Program-made: the position numbers and the translations under genes
Part shown: in pieces, positions 36,481 through 47,248 of the stretch
Numbering within the stretch: the stretch's first letter is position 1
Layout of the letters: the number at the start of each line of letters is the position of its first letter
The notes under the pieces: generated by a model
What the model was told of the DNA's origin: nothing
Seen by the model: the letters and a program-made list of their open reading frames with translations, nothing else
Database searches by the model: none
Origin: Cloeon dipterum
Lineage: Eukaryota > Arthropoda > Insecta > Ephemeroptera > Baetidae
Length of the DNA: 64,000 nt
Direction: 5' to 3'
Assembly: GCF_949628265.1 (NCBI RefSeq)
Contig: NC_088787.1
Coordinates: forward strand, 2,098,501 to 2,162,500

Positions 36481-36762
36481 AAAAATTAAATTGCGTTAAT
36501 GTAACCTGTTTCTGTAAGAAAAGTCCTGCTGGTTGCATTTCTCTTTTCTTTTATTATTTAAGGTATCTTTCAATAAAAATTCAAATTTATGATTGCAAAA
36601 TATATCGATATATTTCAGTTTTAATTTCTAAAGAAATTGGATGCAATCAAAAATGAATGTAGACATGAAATTCGCATATAATGTTTTCAATGCGAAACAT
36701 TCGCGTAGTGTATCGCTTCTTTGCTAGGATTTAAAACCGAGTTCGTTCCTCTTCCTCATTTA

Positions 36763-37665
36763 TCAAACCCTGCGTGGTCTCAAGGTTCCGTAGAGATGTT
36801 CCGCCTCACCAACTGGAGCAGCGGCCGGCTGTGCCAGGTTAGCCCTTGGAGGGCTGCCACTTCTCGGCAGATCAGGAGGCAGAGGGGCCGGCGCGGCAGG
36901 GGAAATATTGCTGTCGTCCATTTCCGCGTTCTCGTCGTTCCTTGCTGGTAACGCAGGTCTCAATAGAACGTGATAGAACGGGCCGTCGCCGTCATCCAGG
37001 ATTTGTTGATACACGCCTGATGAGTCGCTGGTTCCGCTGTCGTCATTTGCTGGCTCTGCGGGTGCATCTGGGACATCTTGGCACACGCCTGACGATTCCG
37101 GCTCAGCAACTGGACCAGAGGCCAGTCTAGTCCTCGGAAGGCTGCCAATTTTTGGCAGATCAAGAGGCAGAGGGGCCGGCTCGGCAGGGGCAACATAGAT
37201 GTCGTCCATTTCCGCGTGCACAACGTTCCTTGGTGGTAAACTGGGGCGCATTTGACAATATTGATCTTCGTTCGTTCCGGCGGATTGCAATGGAAGGTTG
37301 GCGTCGTTTGCGGGTACGTCTGGGATATCTTCGTACGCTCCTGACGAGTTGCTGGTTCTGCTGTCGTCATTTGCTGGCTCTGCGGGTGCATCTGGGATTT
37401 CTTGTTGAAAGCCTGACAATTCGGTGCTGGCGATGGATATTTCGTCTTCCTGGCCAGCATTGTCCTCGTTTTGGTTCATAATCGAGTAGATCCTCTTCAG
37501 TTTGACAATGAGCAAAATAATAACGAGCACGCAGAACAGGTTGTTGCAGATCAAAATGATGTTACAGAGCCGATAGAATCGAGCCTTGGCTGCGATTTTA
37601 GCACAGTTTGGTGCTTCCTCAGTTGTCCATGAGCTGCTCTCCATTCCTTCGGTATTCATATCCAT
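36763..37665 (-). CDS. Tail-family gene B: membrane segment with tyrosine-motif tail (300 aa)
   Basis: Single coding exon, ATG at 37665, preceded by an acceptor (TAG/GGATTGAGA), so an untranslated exon lies upstream. There is no signal peptide. Residues about 34-54 form a membrane segment (NIILICNNLFCVLVIILLIV) followed by KLKR. The tail is rich in Pro, Ala, Asn and Asp and has tyrosines in YEDI, YCQM, YVAP, YQQI, YHVL and YGTL. The end aligns with the exon ends of gene A, but the donor GTAAGTGAG is here ATAAATGAG, so the frame runs into a stop instead of being spliced. The membrane segment closely matches that of the Yellow gene at 44.42 kb. Probably an adaptor-like membrane protein. Confidence 0.75.
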   Translation of the reverse strand: MDMNTEGMESSSWTTEEAPNCAKIAAKARFYRLCNIILICNNLFCVLVIILLIVKLKRIYSIMNQNEDNAGQEDEISIASTELSGFQQEIPDAPAEPANDDSRTSNSSGAYEDIPDVPANDANLPLQSAGTNEDQYCQMRPSLPPRNVVHAEMDDIYVAPAEPAPLPLDLPKIGSLPRTRLASGPVAEPESSGVCQDVPDAPAEPANDDSGTSDSSGVYQQILDDGDGPFYHVLLRPALPARNDENAEMDDSNISPAAPAPLPPDLPRSGSPPRANLAQPAAAPVGEAEHLYGTLRPRRV

Positions 37666-40288
37666 TCTCAATCCCTACACAAAAGATTAATAATTATTGT
37701 ATTATTTGGTTTTTAAAATTCGAAACAACCTTGTCGTAAATCGCGGTAAAAATGTAAAACCGTTTATTTTGGTGGGATTTTTGGTGTCGACCAATCAAAA
37801 GATTCCACGAAAAAGCCTGCGACCAATCATTAATACTGTGGCGCTGCCAACTCGATCTTTTAGGCGAACGAATCGTCATCATCAGCCAATCAGGGAGCCG
37901 CTCATCCCCCCTCTGATTGGTCGGTTGCATTCTTGTGGTACAATTTGATTGGTTTACTCAAAAAACACCAAAGTAACGTTTCCGTCGAATTTCAGCACGT
38001 TTTATCGAATATTTCGCTTACTTTGAAACCGATTTTGGCATATTGGCAAAGAAAAGTTCCGGTTTTTACTTTAAGGACGGAAAAGTTCACACGTGAAAAT
38101 GAATTATCATCTTAAATTACTGAAATTCATCTGCGTGCCTTAATTCCGGGCTGATGGCTATCATAAAAGTGAAGTTTTGATAAGAAAGACCTTTGATATG
38201 CAATACTTTACCTTCAAAATGTAAAATTATAGCTGCGAAATATTCTGGAAGATTCGAAATCGCAGCAGTCGACGAAAACGTCTGGTCCTACTCAATGCTG
38301 AGCAACAATTGAAAAGAGGAGAAACGGGGATGAGATTGCTTAAACTCTACCTGGAAGGGATCACTCCATTGTATTTATTCAAAGAGAGAAATCTCTGCTA
38401 TTTCCAGAAGGTAAAATTCCATAAATCCTTTCTGACCGCTGCAACCGCTACTGTTCAAAAAGGAATTTTAGGAAAATGCCTCAGCTGCTTGGAATATTTT
38501 CTCTACACGGATAGTAAAATTCAGAAATAAAAGATAAAATATTTCGAACTTTTAATTTGCTTTGTATTAAATTAAGCATCTTTAGTGCGTCTTTCAATGG
38601 AAGGTTGATAATTTTATCCATTTTTTGTCTCTGTCTATACCAATATAAAGTAGACAGGCAAAAAATCCCAGGTTGTGTTCATCAGTTTGGATTATTATGT
38701 GGTTTTGTATTCCAGTTTTCATTATTCATTTCACTGGCATGTTTCTGCGGCTGAGATTAAATTATTTCCTTTCAGCAGCACTTAAATATCCTGCTCTATA
38801 TTGGAGAGTGCTTATAGGGAGAGTTTGCGGTGGACGCTGACCAATGCGCAGCTGTCCTACGCACTGTAGATTCCCCGTCTCTTCCCACATAAAAATTGGC
38901 ACTACAGCTAAATTCATGGGCAGGTTTCCGCGGTGGAATTCTCGAAAGCGCTCGGTTCCGTGTTATGTCATAAAACTAGTCACGCACGTTCCATTTCCAT
39001 AGACACGAAGAACTTCATGAATTTAGCTGTAGCGCCAACCGCATGCGCACATTTAAAAATGGGAAGAGACAGGAAAGCCGCAGTGCGCAGGCCAGCTGAT
39101 GCGCATTGGTCAGCGTCCGCCGCACACTCTCCCTATAAGCACTCTCTAATGTAGAGCAGGATATTCAAGTGCTGCTGAAAGGAAATAATTTAATCTCAGC
39201 CGCAGAAACATGCCAGTGAAATGAATAATGAAAACTGGAATACAAAACCACATAATAATCCAAACTGATGGACACAACCTGGAATCATTTTGCCTGTCTT
39301 CTTTAAATTGGTATAGACAGAGACAAAAAATGGATAAAATTATCAACCTTCCATTGAAAGACGCGCACTAAAAATGCTTAATTTAATACAAAGCATATTT
39401 TAAATTTTCGAAATATTTTATCTTATTTCTGAATTTTATTGTTCGTGTAGAGAAAGAGAAAATATTCCAAGAATCTGAGCTATTTTCCTAAATTCCTTTT
39501 TTGAATAAGGAAGCAGTTGCATCGGTCAGAAAGGATTTATGGAATTTTCCCTTCTGGAAATAGCACAGATTTCTCTCTTTGAATAAATACAATGGACTGA
39601 TCCCTCCCAGGTAGAGTTTACGCAATCTCATCCCCGTTTCCCCTCTTTTCAATTGTTGCTCAGCATTGAGTAGGACCAGACGTTTTCGTCGACCGCTGCG
39701 ATTTCGAATCTTCCAGAATATTTCGCAGCTATAATTTTACATTTTGAAGGTAAAGTATTGCATATCCCAGTTCTTTCTTATCAAAACTTCACTTTTATAA
39801 TTGCCATCAGCACGGAATTAAGGCACGCAGATAAATTTCAGTTATTTAATATGTTAATTTATTTTTACCTGTGAATTTTTCCGTCCTTAAATGTAAAACC
39901 GGAACTTATCTTTGCCAATATCGGTTTCAAAGTAAGCAAAATATTTAATAAAACGTGCTGAAATTTGACGGAAACGTAAAAACCGTTACTTTGGTCTTTT
40001 TTGAGGAAACCAATCAAAATGTGCCACAAGAATGCAACCCACCAATCAGAGAGGGGATGAGCGGCTTCCTGATTGGCTGATTTTGACGATGCGTTCGCCT
40101 AAAAGATCGAGACGGCAGCGCCACAGTATTAATGATTGGTCGCCGGCGTTTTCGTGGAATCTTTTGATTGGTCGACACAAAAAAACCGCCAAAATAAACG
40201 GTTTTACATTTTCACCGCGATTTACGACAGTTTGTGTCGAATTTTAAAAATCAAATATTACAATTAAACTTTTGTGTAGGGATTGAGA
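37666..40288. promoter_or_regulatory. Shared divergent upstream region of genes B and C
   Basis: About 2.6 kb of inverted repeat between the start codons. It should contain a promoter and untranslated exon in each arm. I see no clear TATA box. Other than the palindrome itself no gene is seen. Confidence 0.45.
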
Positions 40289-41860
40289 ATGGATATGAAT
40301 ACCGAAGGAATGGAGAGCAGCTCATGGACAACTGAGGAAGCACCTAACTGTGCTGAAATCGCAGCCAAGGCCGAATTCTATCGGCTCTGGAACATCATTT
40401 TTATCTGCACCAACGTTTTCAGCGTGCTCATTTTTTGGCTCATTCTCAAACTGAAGAGGAACAACTCGATTGCGAACCAGAACGAGGACCATGCTGGCCA
40501 GGAAGACGAAATATCCATCGCCAGCACCAAATTGTCAGGCTTTCAACAAGAAATCCCAGATGCACCCGCAAATAACGGCGACGGCACCAACCTTCCATTG
40601 CAATCCGCCAGAAGGAACAATGATAACGTTCTATTGAGCCCCCCCTTACCAGCAAGGAACGTCGTGCCCGCTGAAATTTTCCCCGCTTTGCCAGCCACAA
40701 GGAACGACGAGAACGCGGACCAAGGCCAGGAACTGGAAATGGCCGTCGTCAACATCAAATCGTCAGACGTGGACCTAAAAAACCCAAATGCATCCGAAGG
40801 GCCAACACATGACGACAGCAGAATCAGCAACTCGTCAGGCGTGTACCAAGAAATCCAAAATGCATCCGCAAATGACGGCGACGGCCCGTTCTATCACGTT
40901 CTATTGAGCCCCGCTTTACCAGCAAGGAACGTCGTGCCCGCTGAAATTTTCCCCGCTTTACCAGTCACAAGTAACGACGAGATCGCGGACCATGGCCAGG
41001 AACCGGAAGTGGCCGTCGTCAACATCGAATCGTCAGACGTGGACCTAAAACGCCCCAATGCACCCGCAGAGCCAGCAAATGACGACAGCAGAACCAGCAA
41101 CTCGTCAGGCGTGTACCAAGAAATCCTAGATACATTCGCAGCGCCAACAAATGACGACAGCAGAATCAGCAACTCGTCAGGCGTGTACCAAGAAATCCTA
41201 GATACATTCGCAGCGCCAACAAATGACGACAGCAGAATCAGCAACTCGTCAGGCGTGTACCAAGAGATCCTAGATACATTCGCAGCGCCAACAAATGACG
41301 ACAGCAGAATCAGCAACTCGTCAGGCGTGTACCAAGAAATCCAAAATGCATCCGCAAATGACGGCGACGGCCCGTTCTATCACGTTCTATTGAGCCCCGC
41401 TTTACCAGCAAGGAACGTCGTGCCCGCTGAAATTTTCCCCGCTTTGCCAGCCACAAGTAACGACGAGAACGCGGACCCTGGCCAGGATCCGGAAGTGGCC
41501 GTCGTCAACATCGAATCGTCAGACGTGGACCTAAAACACCCAAATGCACCCGCAGAGCCAGCAAATGACGACAGCGGAACCAGCGACTCATCAGGCGTGT
41601 ACCAAGAAATCCCAGACGCACCCGCAAATGATGGCGACGGCCCGTTCTACGACGTTTTATTGAGACCCGCGTTACCAGCAAGGAACGACGAGAACGCGGA
41701 AATGGACGACAGCAATATTGCCCCTGCCGCGCCGGCCCCTCTGCCTCCTGATCTGCCGAGAAGTGGCAGCCCTCCAAGGGCTAACCTGGCACAGCCGACC
41801 GCTGCTCCAGTTGGTGAGCCGGAACATCTCTACGGAACCTTGAGACCACGCAGGGTTTGA
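40289..41860 (+). CDS. Tail-family gene C: membrane segment with tyrosine-motif tail (523 aa)
   Basis: Single coding exon; start ATG 40289 follows an acceptor (TTTGTGTAG/GGATTGAGA). There is no signal peptide. The membrane segment at about residues 33-53 (NIIFICTNVFSVLIFWLILK) is followed by LKRNNS. The tail has many copies of SSGVYQEI, and FYHVLL or FYDVLL, and ends in HLYGTLRPRRV like gene B. Three near-perfect 72-bp tandem units lie at about 41110-41330, each coding for VYQEILDTFAAP and NDDSRISNSSG. As in gene B, the donor at the exon end is changed to ATAAATGAG and the frame stops there. Inverted partner of gene B. The open frame over 1.5 kb of repeat expansion argues that it is expressed as protein. 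Confidence 0.78.
   Translation: MDMNTEGMESSSWTTEEAPNCAEIAAKAEFYRLWNIIFICTNVFSVLIFWLILKLKRNNSIANQNEDHAGQEDEISIASTKLSGFQQEIPDAPANNGDGTNLPLQSARRNNDNVLLSPPLPARNVVPAEIFPALPATRNDENADQGQELEMAVVNIKSSDVDLKNPNASEGPTHDDSRISNSSGVYQEIQNASANDGDGPFYHVLLSPALPARNVVPAEIFPALPVTSNDEIADHGQEPEVAVVNIESSDVDLKRPNAPAEPANDDSRTSNSSGVYQEILDTFAAPTNDDSRISNSSGVYQEILDTFAAPTNDDSRISNSSGVYQEILDTFAAPTNDDSRISNSSGVYQEIQNASANDGDGPFYHVLLSPALPARNVVPAEIFPALPATSNDENADPGQDPEVAVVNIESSDVDLKHPNAPAEPANDDSGTSDSSGVYQEIPDAPANDGDGPFYDVLLRPALPARNDENAEMDDSNIAPAAPAPLPPDLPRSGSPPRANLAQPTAAPVGEPEHLYGTLRPRRV
41110..41335 (+). repeat. 72-bp tandem repeat inside gene C
   Basis: Three almost identical units containing CGTGTACCAAGA(A/G)ATCCTAGA, in frame, each adding one YQEI motif. 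The near identity points to recent expansion. Confidence 0.88.
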
Positions 41861-42129
41861 TAAATGAGGAAGAGGAACAAACTCTGTTTTAAATCCTAGC
41901 AAAGAAGCGATACACTACGCGAATGTTTCGCATTGAAAACATTATATGCGAATTTCATGTCTACATTCATTCTTGATTGCATCCAATTTCTTTAGAAATT
42001 AAAACTGAAATATATCGATATACTTTGCAATCATAAATTTGAATTTTTATTGTAAGATCCCTTAAATAATAAAAGAAAAGAGAAATGCAACCAGCAGGAC
42101 TTCAAAGAAACAGGTTACATTTACGCAAT

Positions 42130-42440
42130 ATAATTTTTTTCACACCGTGTTCCAGGTGTTGGTTCCCGCCGGTCAGAAGTCAATATGGCATCGAAATTTC
42201 TAACTGTTTGAATTCTCGCCCATTTTGACGCTGCGCAATAAATTTGTGGGCATATTAAGCATGCGCAGCACGTTCAGATCGCTTTTTCATCTCACAGGGA
42301 GGCTAAAAATCATCACTGCGCATGCATGACCAAATTTAAATATGTACTTCTGCGCAGTCGCAATTCCCACCGGGGTCTGCGATGCGATCTGTGTTTGTTC
42401 CCGTTAAAGTGAATATGGCGTCGAAATATTGGCCCACGAA
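42130..42440. mobile_element. MITE-like repeat, copy e
   Basis: Inverted relative to copy d: CACCGTGTTCCAGGTGTTGG, then CATGCGCAGCACG, GCGATC, GCGCATGCATGACC and TTCCCACCGGGG. It marks the right end of the large palindrome and extends further than copy d. Confidence 0.7.
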
Positions 42441-43040
42441 TGTTTCGCAGTTTCATATATTTAAAAAAAGGAAACTACAAAATGATTGTTAATTGATTCA
42501 TAATAAGCACCACGCTTCATTTTTTGTGTTGACGCCTTAGATGAGGTTGACCGCATGCTCTTCCACCGCATATTTTTTCCTTTTTCACGAGTAAAAAGTG
42601 GACTTCCCGCGGTTTGAATTTCTGCAAAACAAAATAACACGCTGCTGCTTAAAATTCCCTTCACTTGTTTGCGGCGGATATGGAAAACCACGTACGCAAC
42701 ACTGTTATCAAAAAACGCGAGCAGAGGCGAGTGTGCGGATGCGGAGCGGCAATCACCGATCCGACGAGCGCGAGAAAAGTGCCGCACAGTCGTTTCGCGC
42801 GTCTCGCCTAAAAAACGGTAAGCACAAAATTGTTATTGTCGAGACAGGCTGCCTTTTAACTGTTGAATTTATCATAAAGGAAAACCCAAAGGTGCTGAAA
42901 AATTCCCGGTTCATAGAAAAACGCAGTTAATTTTATCTCATTTTCCTTCTTATTTTGTGCATTTTTTTAAATACATGGCACATGCGGTTGCAAATGCAAA
43001 CGGATTATAGTGTTTATTAATAACAATAATCCATCTATTC
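42441..43040. other. Spacer with a weak open frame
   Basis: A plus-strand frame of 110 codons (42598-42930) is open, but its composition is unlike the coding exons here and no motif is seen. I treat it as chance. Confidence 0.3.
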
Positions 43041-43041
43041 A

Positions 43042-43465
43042 CCAGTTGCGTAAACCCTAAGTGTTTGAAGCCGCCAACAGATGGCGCCACCGTAGACTTT
43101 CGATTTTAAGGCACTTCCGCTGCGATTTCAGACTCAATCTAGCTACTTTGCATTCTTCAATTAATTTGCTATTTTTTGACGTGCTGAAAACCAAAATCGG
43201 TTCAGCCAATCGCCGTAGAATCGTGAAAAACTATTTTCTGAAATAAAAAAATCTTTTCCAACGTTTCTACGCCGAAAGGCTGAACCGATTTTGGTTTTCA
43301 GCACGTCAAAAAATAGCAAATTAATTAAAAAAGGCAAAACAGCTAGATTGAGTCTGAAATCGCAGCGAAAATGCCTTAAAACCGCTTAAAACAAAATTTT
43401 GAAGAAAGTCTGTGGTTGCGCCATCTGTTGGCGGCTTTAATAACTAAGGGTTTATGCAACTGGTC
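43042..43465. mobile_element. Foldback element, about 420 bp
   Basis: CAGTTGCGTAAACCCTAAGT at the left is mirrored by ACTAAGGGTTTATGCAACTG at the right. Inner parts also pair: AACAGATGGCGCCACC with GCGCCATCTGTTGG, and GACGTGCTGAAAACCAAAAT with ATTTTGGTTTTCAGCACGTC. Arms are about 190 bp. Pieces of the family lie in the prolyl endopeptidase introns. No coding capacity. Confidence 0.85.
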
Positions 43466-44418
43466 ATCAAAAAACCATGTTTGGAAAAATGATCTGGGCA
43501 ATTTCCATTATTTCTGAGCCGTTAAGAGACACGTTCTCTTCTGGCCTACCTCCAGGAAAACCCTTCGGTCGACGCATGAAAAAGAATTGTCGTTTTAAAT
43601 TTTCCTCTTATTCTCGTAGATTTCTAGGACCTTTTTTTAAATTTAAAGGAATAAGACTTGTTTTGCTCGCAGTTTCGATCCAATTCTTATCAAGAAAAGG
43701 CAGCAAGTGTGCGTATTACCACTTCCGTGCAGCCTGTTGTTTTCAATTCTGATTTAATTAATAAAAAACAGCATTACAATAACTTTAAAAGCAACGAATT
43801 TTAGGATAAACAACTATATGTGCTCGTTATTTTGAAATTCATATAATTAAGCGGTGTGCATGCGTGTAGATAAAATTCCCTCGCGGCTGTCACATCCGCG
43901 CGGACGAAAAGGGCGATAAGAATTTCGAGCTAGAATTTGAGCCTTTTCCTCCGCCAACGGAAACAGTTTATTTTTGTGTCCCCGCTTTTAATTCTTTCCC
44001 TCGCCACCTGATTTTATATAAATTTATCGCTTTCGATTTAAAATATTACTCTTAAGTAATTATATTCCTTGAAATTGAGTTCACCAGCTTTAAATGCAAT
44101 GTGCATGTTATTGTGTTTTTTAAATGTTTTCTGTCGTGAAAAGCGGATTTTTAACTGCGGGAGTTCTCAATTATTTTAATTTAGCTTCAATTTCTCTCAA
44201 ATTTTCATACTAAAATATACCCTCTCTCCTGTAGTGTTTGTGTCACTAATAGACAGTTTGAGGTTATTTTAAGCCTTGTTTAAATATAGCTTAAAATTGC
44301 ATGATTTGTGCTAATTCGACGGGCTCGTTCGTCGTTTCTTTCAGAATTTTCTCGTAATATTAACAGTTGCATTTTTTATTTTCGTGCCTTTTGTGAACAG
44401 TTGGAGGAAGGTGGAAGA
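43466..44418. other. Upstream region of the membrane Yellow gene
   Basis: AT-rich. An acceptor (TTTTGTGAACAG at 44400) lies 18 bp before the start codon and matches the acceptors of the other Yellow genes, so an untranslated first exon should be upstream. The TATAAAAAGG box of the other five genes is not found here. Confidence 0.5.
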
Positions 44419-47248
44419 ATGTCTCCGTTCTTGTGCGCCATTTTCTTGCTCAACCTTTCGTCCATGGCCAGGGCCGTCAACTTCACGCAAGTCTTCGAGT
44501 GGGATGAAATGGACTTCGAGTGGCCGTCGGAGGAAAGCAGGACACAGGCCTTTGAAAATGGAACTTTCAAACCAGAGAACATCCTTCCTCGTTACATGGC
44601 TGTGTACGGAACAAGGATCTTCCTCAGCCTTGAGAATAATAAAGGCATTCCGGCGACTCTGGTGACTTTACCCACGAGCAGCGCGTCCTCTGCACCTCCG
44701 AAGCTCTCTCCATTTCCTTCGTGGGAGATGAATGTATGTAGCAAAAAATAATATGCCACTCGTTGTACAGTTGAATTAGGAAAATTTGGTCTTAATCTGC
44801 AAAGAAAAGCATTGCTTGTGTACTTTAAAGAGCCAGCGAGGCCTTTTTGCTCTTTCACCGCACGAGTGATGCCCGTTTTTTCACGACCTTTATTTGTGTA
44901 ACGCTAGAAAAATGCTTACACGCGTTAAAGATTTGAAAGAAATTTAATTTAAAAAAAAATATGTGAAATGCTTTGTAAAAATGTCAATTAACAATTTATT
45001 TAAAATTTTTCATTGATCTTCTGACTGAAAATTTGAGGACACAAATGTGTGTATGTATGTGTGTAATAACATATATAAGAAATTTTAAAATTTGTTATTA
45101 TTTCTTAAAGATACTTGCCTAGAAAAAATTATCAAAAATTTGAAAATTTCTTTTTGTACAAGTCAATTAGGTTTTGAAAAAAAAAAACAATTCCTCTTCT
45201 TACAGAAAAATGGAAACTGCAACAAAATTAATGAAGCAAGAGGGCTTCAAGTGGATTCCGTTGGAAGGCTGTGGGTGCTGGACGCATGGAGCAAAAATTG
45301 CAGTTCGAAGCTTTGGACCATCGACTTGGCTAAAAATGATGACACCAAACTAATTCATCAGTTTTCTATTCGCTATGAAATGCACGATTTGGTGCTCGAC
45401 GAATCGCCAAACGGAACCTTTACCTACATCTCGCATTTGAATGAACAATACATTGCCGTGTTTAGTTTGGAAAGAAATGAATCTTGGACAGTGGACACGC
45501 CAGGAATCAAGGTTTCTTCCATTACGCTGTCCCCTAAGGATCAGGAACCGAGACAGCTCTACTTTGGCGGATGGAACTCCAATGAACTCTATTCAATTTC
45601 CGTCGCCGCACTTCGCAACGGAACACAGACTGCAAATCCGAAACTAATCGGAAACTGGACTGCAGCTAATTCATACAGAATGCTGACTGACAACCACGGG
45701 ACCATATTTGCCGCCTTTTTATTTGAGAAATACATACAGTATTGGAACACATCCCAGCCATTTGAGGATCAGCGTTTTTATGAGGTAGGTCACCAATTTA
45801 AAATAGCATTTGAGAACAGAATCCAAAATTTTGATCTAATTTGTTGAAAATCGAGCTTGGGCTTTTCAGTGATTCAAATTATGATGCTGCACACATTTTC
45901 AAATATGCGGTTATAAAATATTTTTCCTCTTCAATCAGACAATTACGTTAAAATATATTAGTTAGATTTAATTTACTTTAAAACGAGGAAGAACGATTAT
46001 TGAATTCCTTAGTCGGAGAAATTAATCTACATATTCGTATATTTTCTTGTGCTTATGTAGTCGCAGGAATAAGTGAAAATTTAATAATAAAACCGTGCAT
46101 TGTTTTGTGGCAGGAAATTAATTAATATGGTCTCAACTTAACTAAATTTAAATATGTTCCTAGCTCACAAGCGAGATGATTTTGTTTTTAAAACAATCAA
46201 AATTGAACTGCTGCATTTCACAAATATTTTTCTTTAAACTTCCAATCATTTTTCGTATTTTTTATAATCATTGATCCGGTATGCATTGCTTTGTTTTAGT
46301 TCGATGCACTAAATTATCATTATTCTCCATTTACTTTTGCCCTGGACCAAAATGGAACATTTTGGATGACGGTGTATGATGTAAAAAGAAAGCCAATATG
46401 CAGGCTTTTGAAAGCTGCTGAAGTCGAAGAAAAATCCCTCAAAGCCTCGTCAGGTGAGTTTCATATTTAAACACACAACTTTTTAATTCCAAATAGAATG
46501 AAAAACGGTGTCCAGTGCACTTGAGATCCTTTTATTAATTAATTATTTCAAAATTCCATTCATTGCATTGCAGAAACTGTTCACGAACCAATTTTCAATA
46601 TTCTTACGATTAATTATTTTGATTTGAAATTCCATTTTAGAACAAATGACATCATGCGTTGATCTTCCAGTTAGGCCATTCTAATCACCAAAAAACCTAA
46701 TTAAATGCCTTCTGTTTACCGTTATTACAGAACTATCCATCATTCTGATCTGCTCCATCGTGTTCTGCGTAATCCTTCTGAGTCTGATCATTCTTTGGCT
46801 CATCCTGAGACACAGGAGGAACAATTCCCTTCCATCAAACACCAACGAGACCCAGGAAATGTCCGTCTTTCCCAACGAGCCACCCGAGTACCACGAAGTC
46901 CAATATGGAGATTCGAGAAGTGCCGCCGAGTACGAAAACGTCGGCGCCGAGGAAGGACTGTACGAAGAAGTAAAATACGACCAGGTTGGTGCCACGCCCT
47001 CTTCTCCTGGTCTCTACGAGCAGCCGATATGTCTCAGCCCGCGATCGGCGAGGAGAGTGAAAGCGAAGCCTGAGAGGCCGCGGACTTTCGAAGAATTTGG
47101 AGATGCGCCTCTTGCTCCAGTCGAGTACGACGACGTCGGCCCTCCTGAACCGGATGAACCTCTCTACGATGAAGTTGCACCGGACTACACCACACCACGT
47201 TTCGATGACACTTCTGAATCGGCACAGTACCTGAAAATCTTGCCATGA
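44419..47248 (+). CDS. Yellow-domain protein with membrane segment and tyrosine-motif tail (521 aa)
   Basis: Four coding exons: 44419-44733, 45206-45784, 46300-46453 and 46731-47248, all GT-AG and in frame. Residues 1-19 are a signal peptide ending MARA. Residues 20 to about 345 follow the Yellow/MRJP family: EWPSEESR, a fifth-strand LVTLPTSSASSAPP block, SPFPSWEM, LQVDSVGRLWVLDA, MHDLVLDE, YWNTSQPF and FALDQNGTFW, with many N-glycosylation sites. Exon 4 then adds a membrane segment (about 351-375, LSIILICSIVFCVILLSLII then LWLIL), the stop-transfer RHRRNNS and a 140-residue tail with YHEV, YENV, YEEV, YDQV, YDDV, YDEV and a final YLKI. YENV fits the Grb2 SH2 consensus (YxN). Ordinary Yellow proteins are secreted and lack this part. 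Likely a type I membrane receptor; the ligand and kinase are unknown. Confidence 0.88.

Larger units (their letters stand above)
36335..42250. repeat. Large palindrome carrying genes B and C
   Basis: The left arm (36.34-38.92 kb) and right arm (39.02-42.25 kb) are inverted copies around a spacer of about 95 bp centred near 38.97 kb. The arms meet at AGCTAAATTCATG and CATGAATTTAGCT. Each arm holds, going outward, the common 5' flank, one tail-family gene, the 3' flank and a piece of the MITE-like repeat. The right arm is longer mainly because gene C has extra repeat units. Confidence 0.9.

Noticed and set aside
36763-41860. Strict ITIM motifs in genes B and C
   Set aside because: The common motif GVYQEI has Gly at position -2 of the tyrosine, so it does not fit the ITIM consensus; I describe them only as tyrosine motifs.
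40446-41902. Minus-strand frames opposite gene C
   Set aside because: Mirror of the repeated coding sequence; the plus frame is open for 523 codons and matches gene B.
42598-42930. 110-codon plus-strand frame
   Set aside because: No motif, unusual composition and no paralog in the window.
25000-43500. LTR-type or other virus-like elements among the repeats
   Set aside because: I saw no polymerase, integrase, capsid or protease motifs and no long direct terminal repeats; the repeats seen are foldback or MITE-like and tandem arrays.
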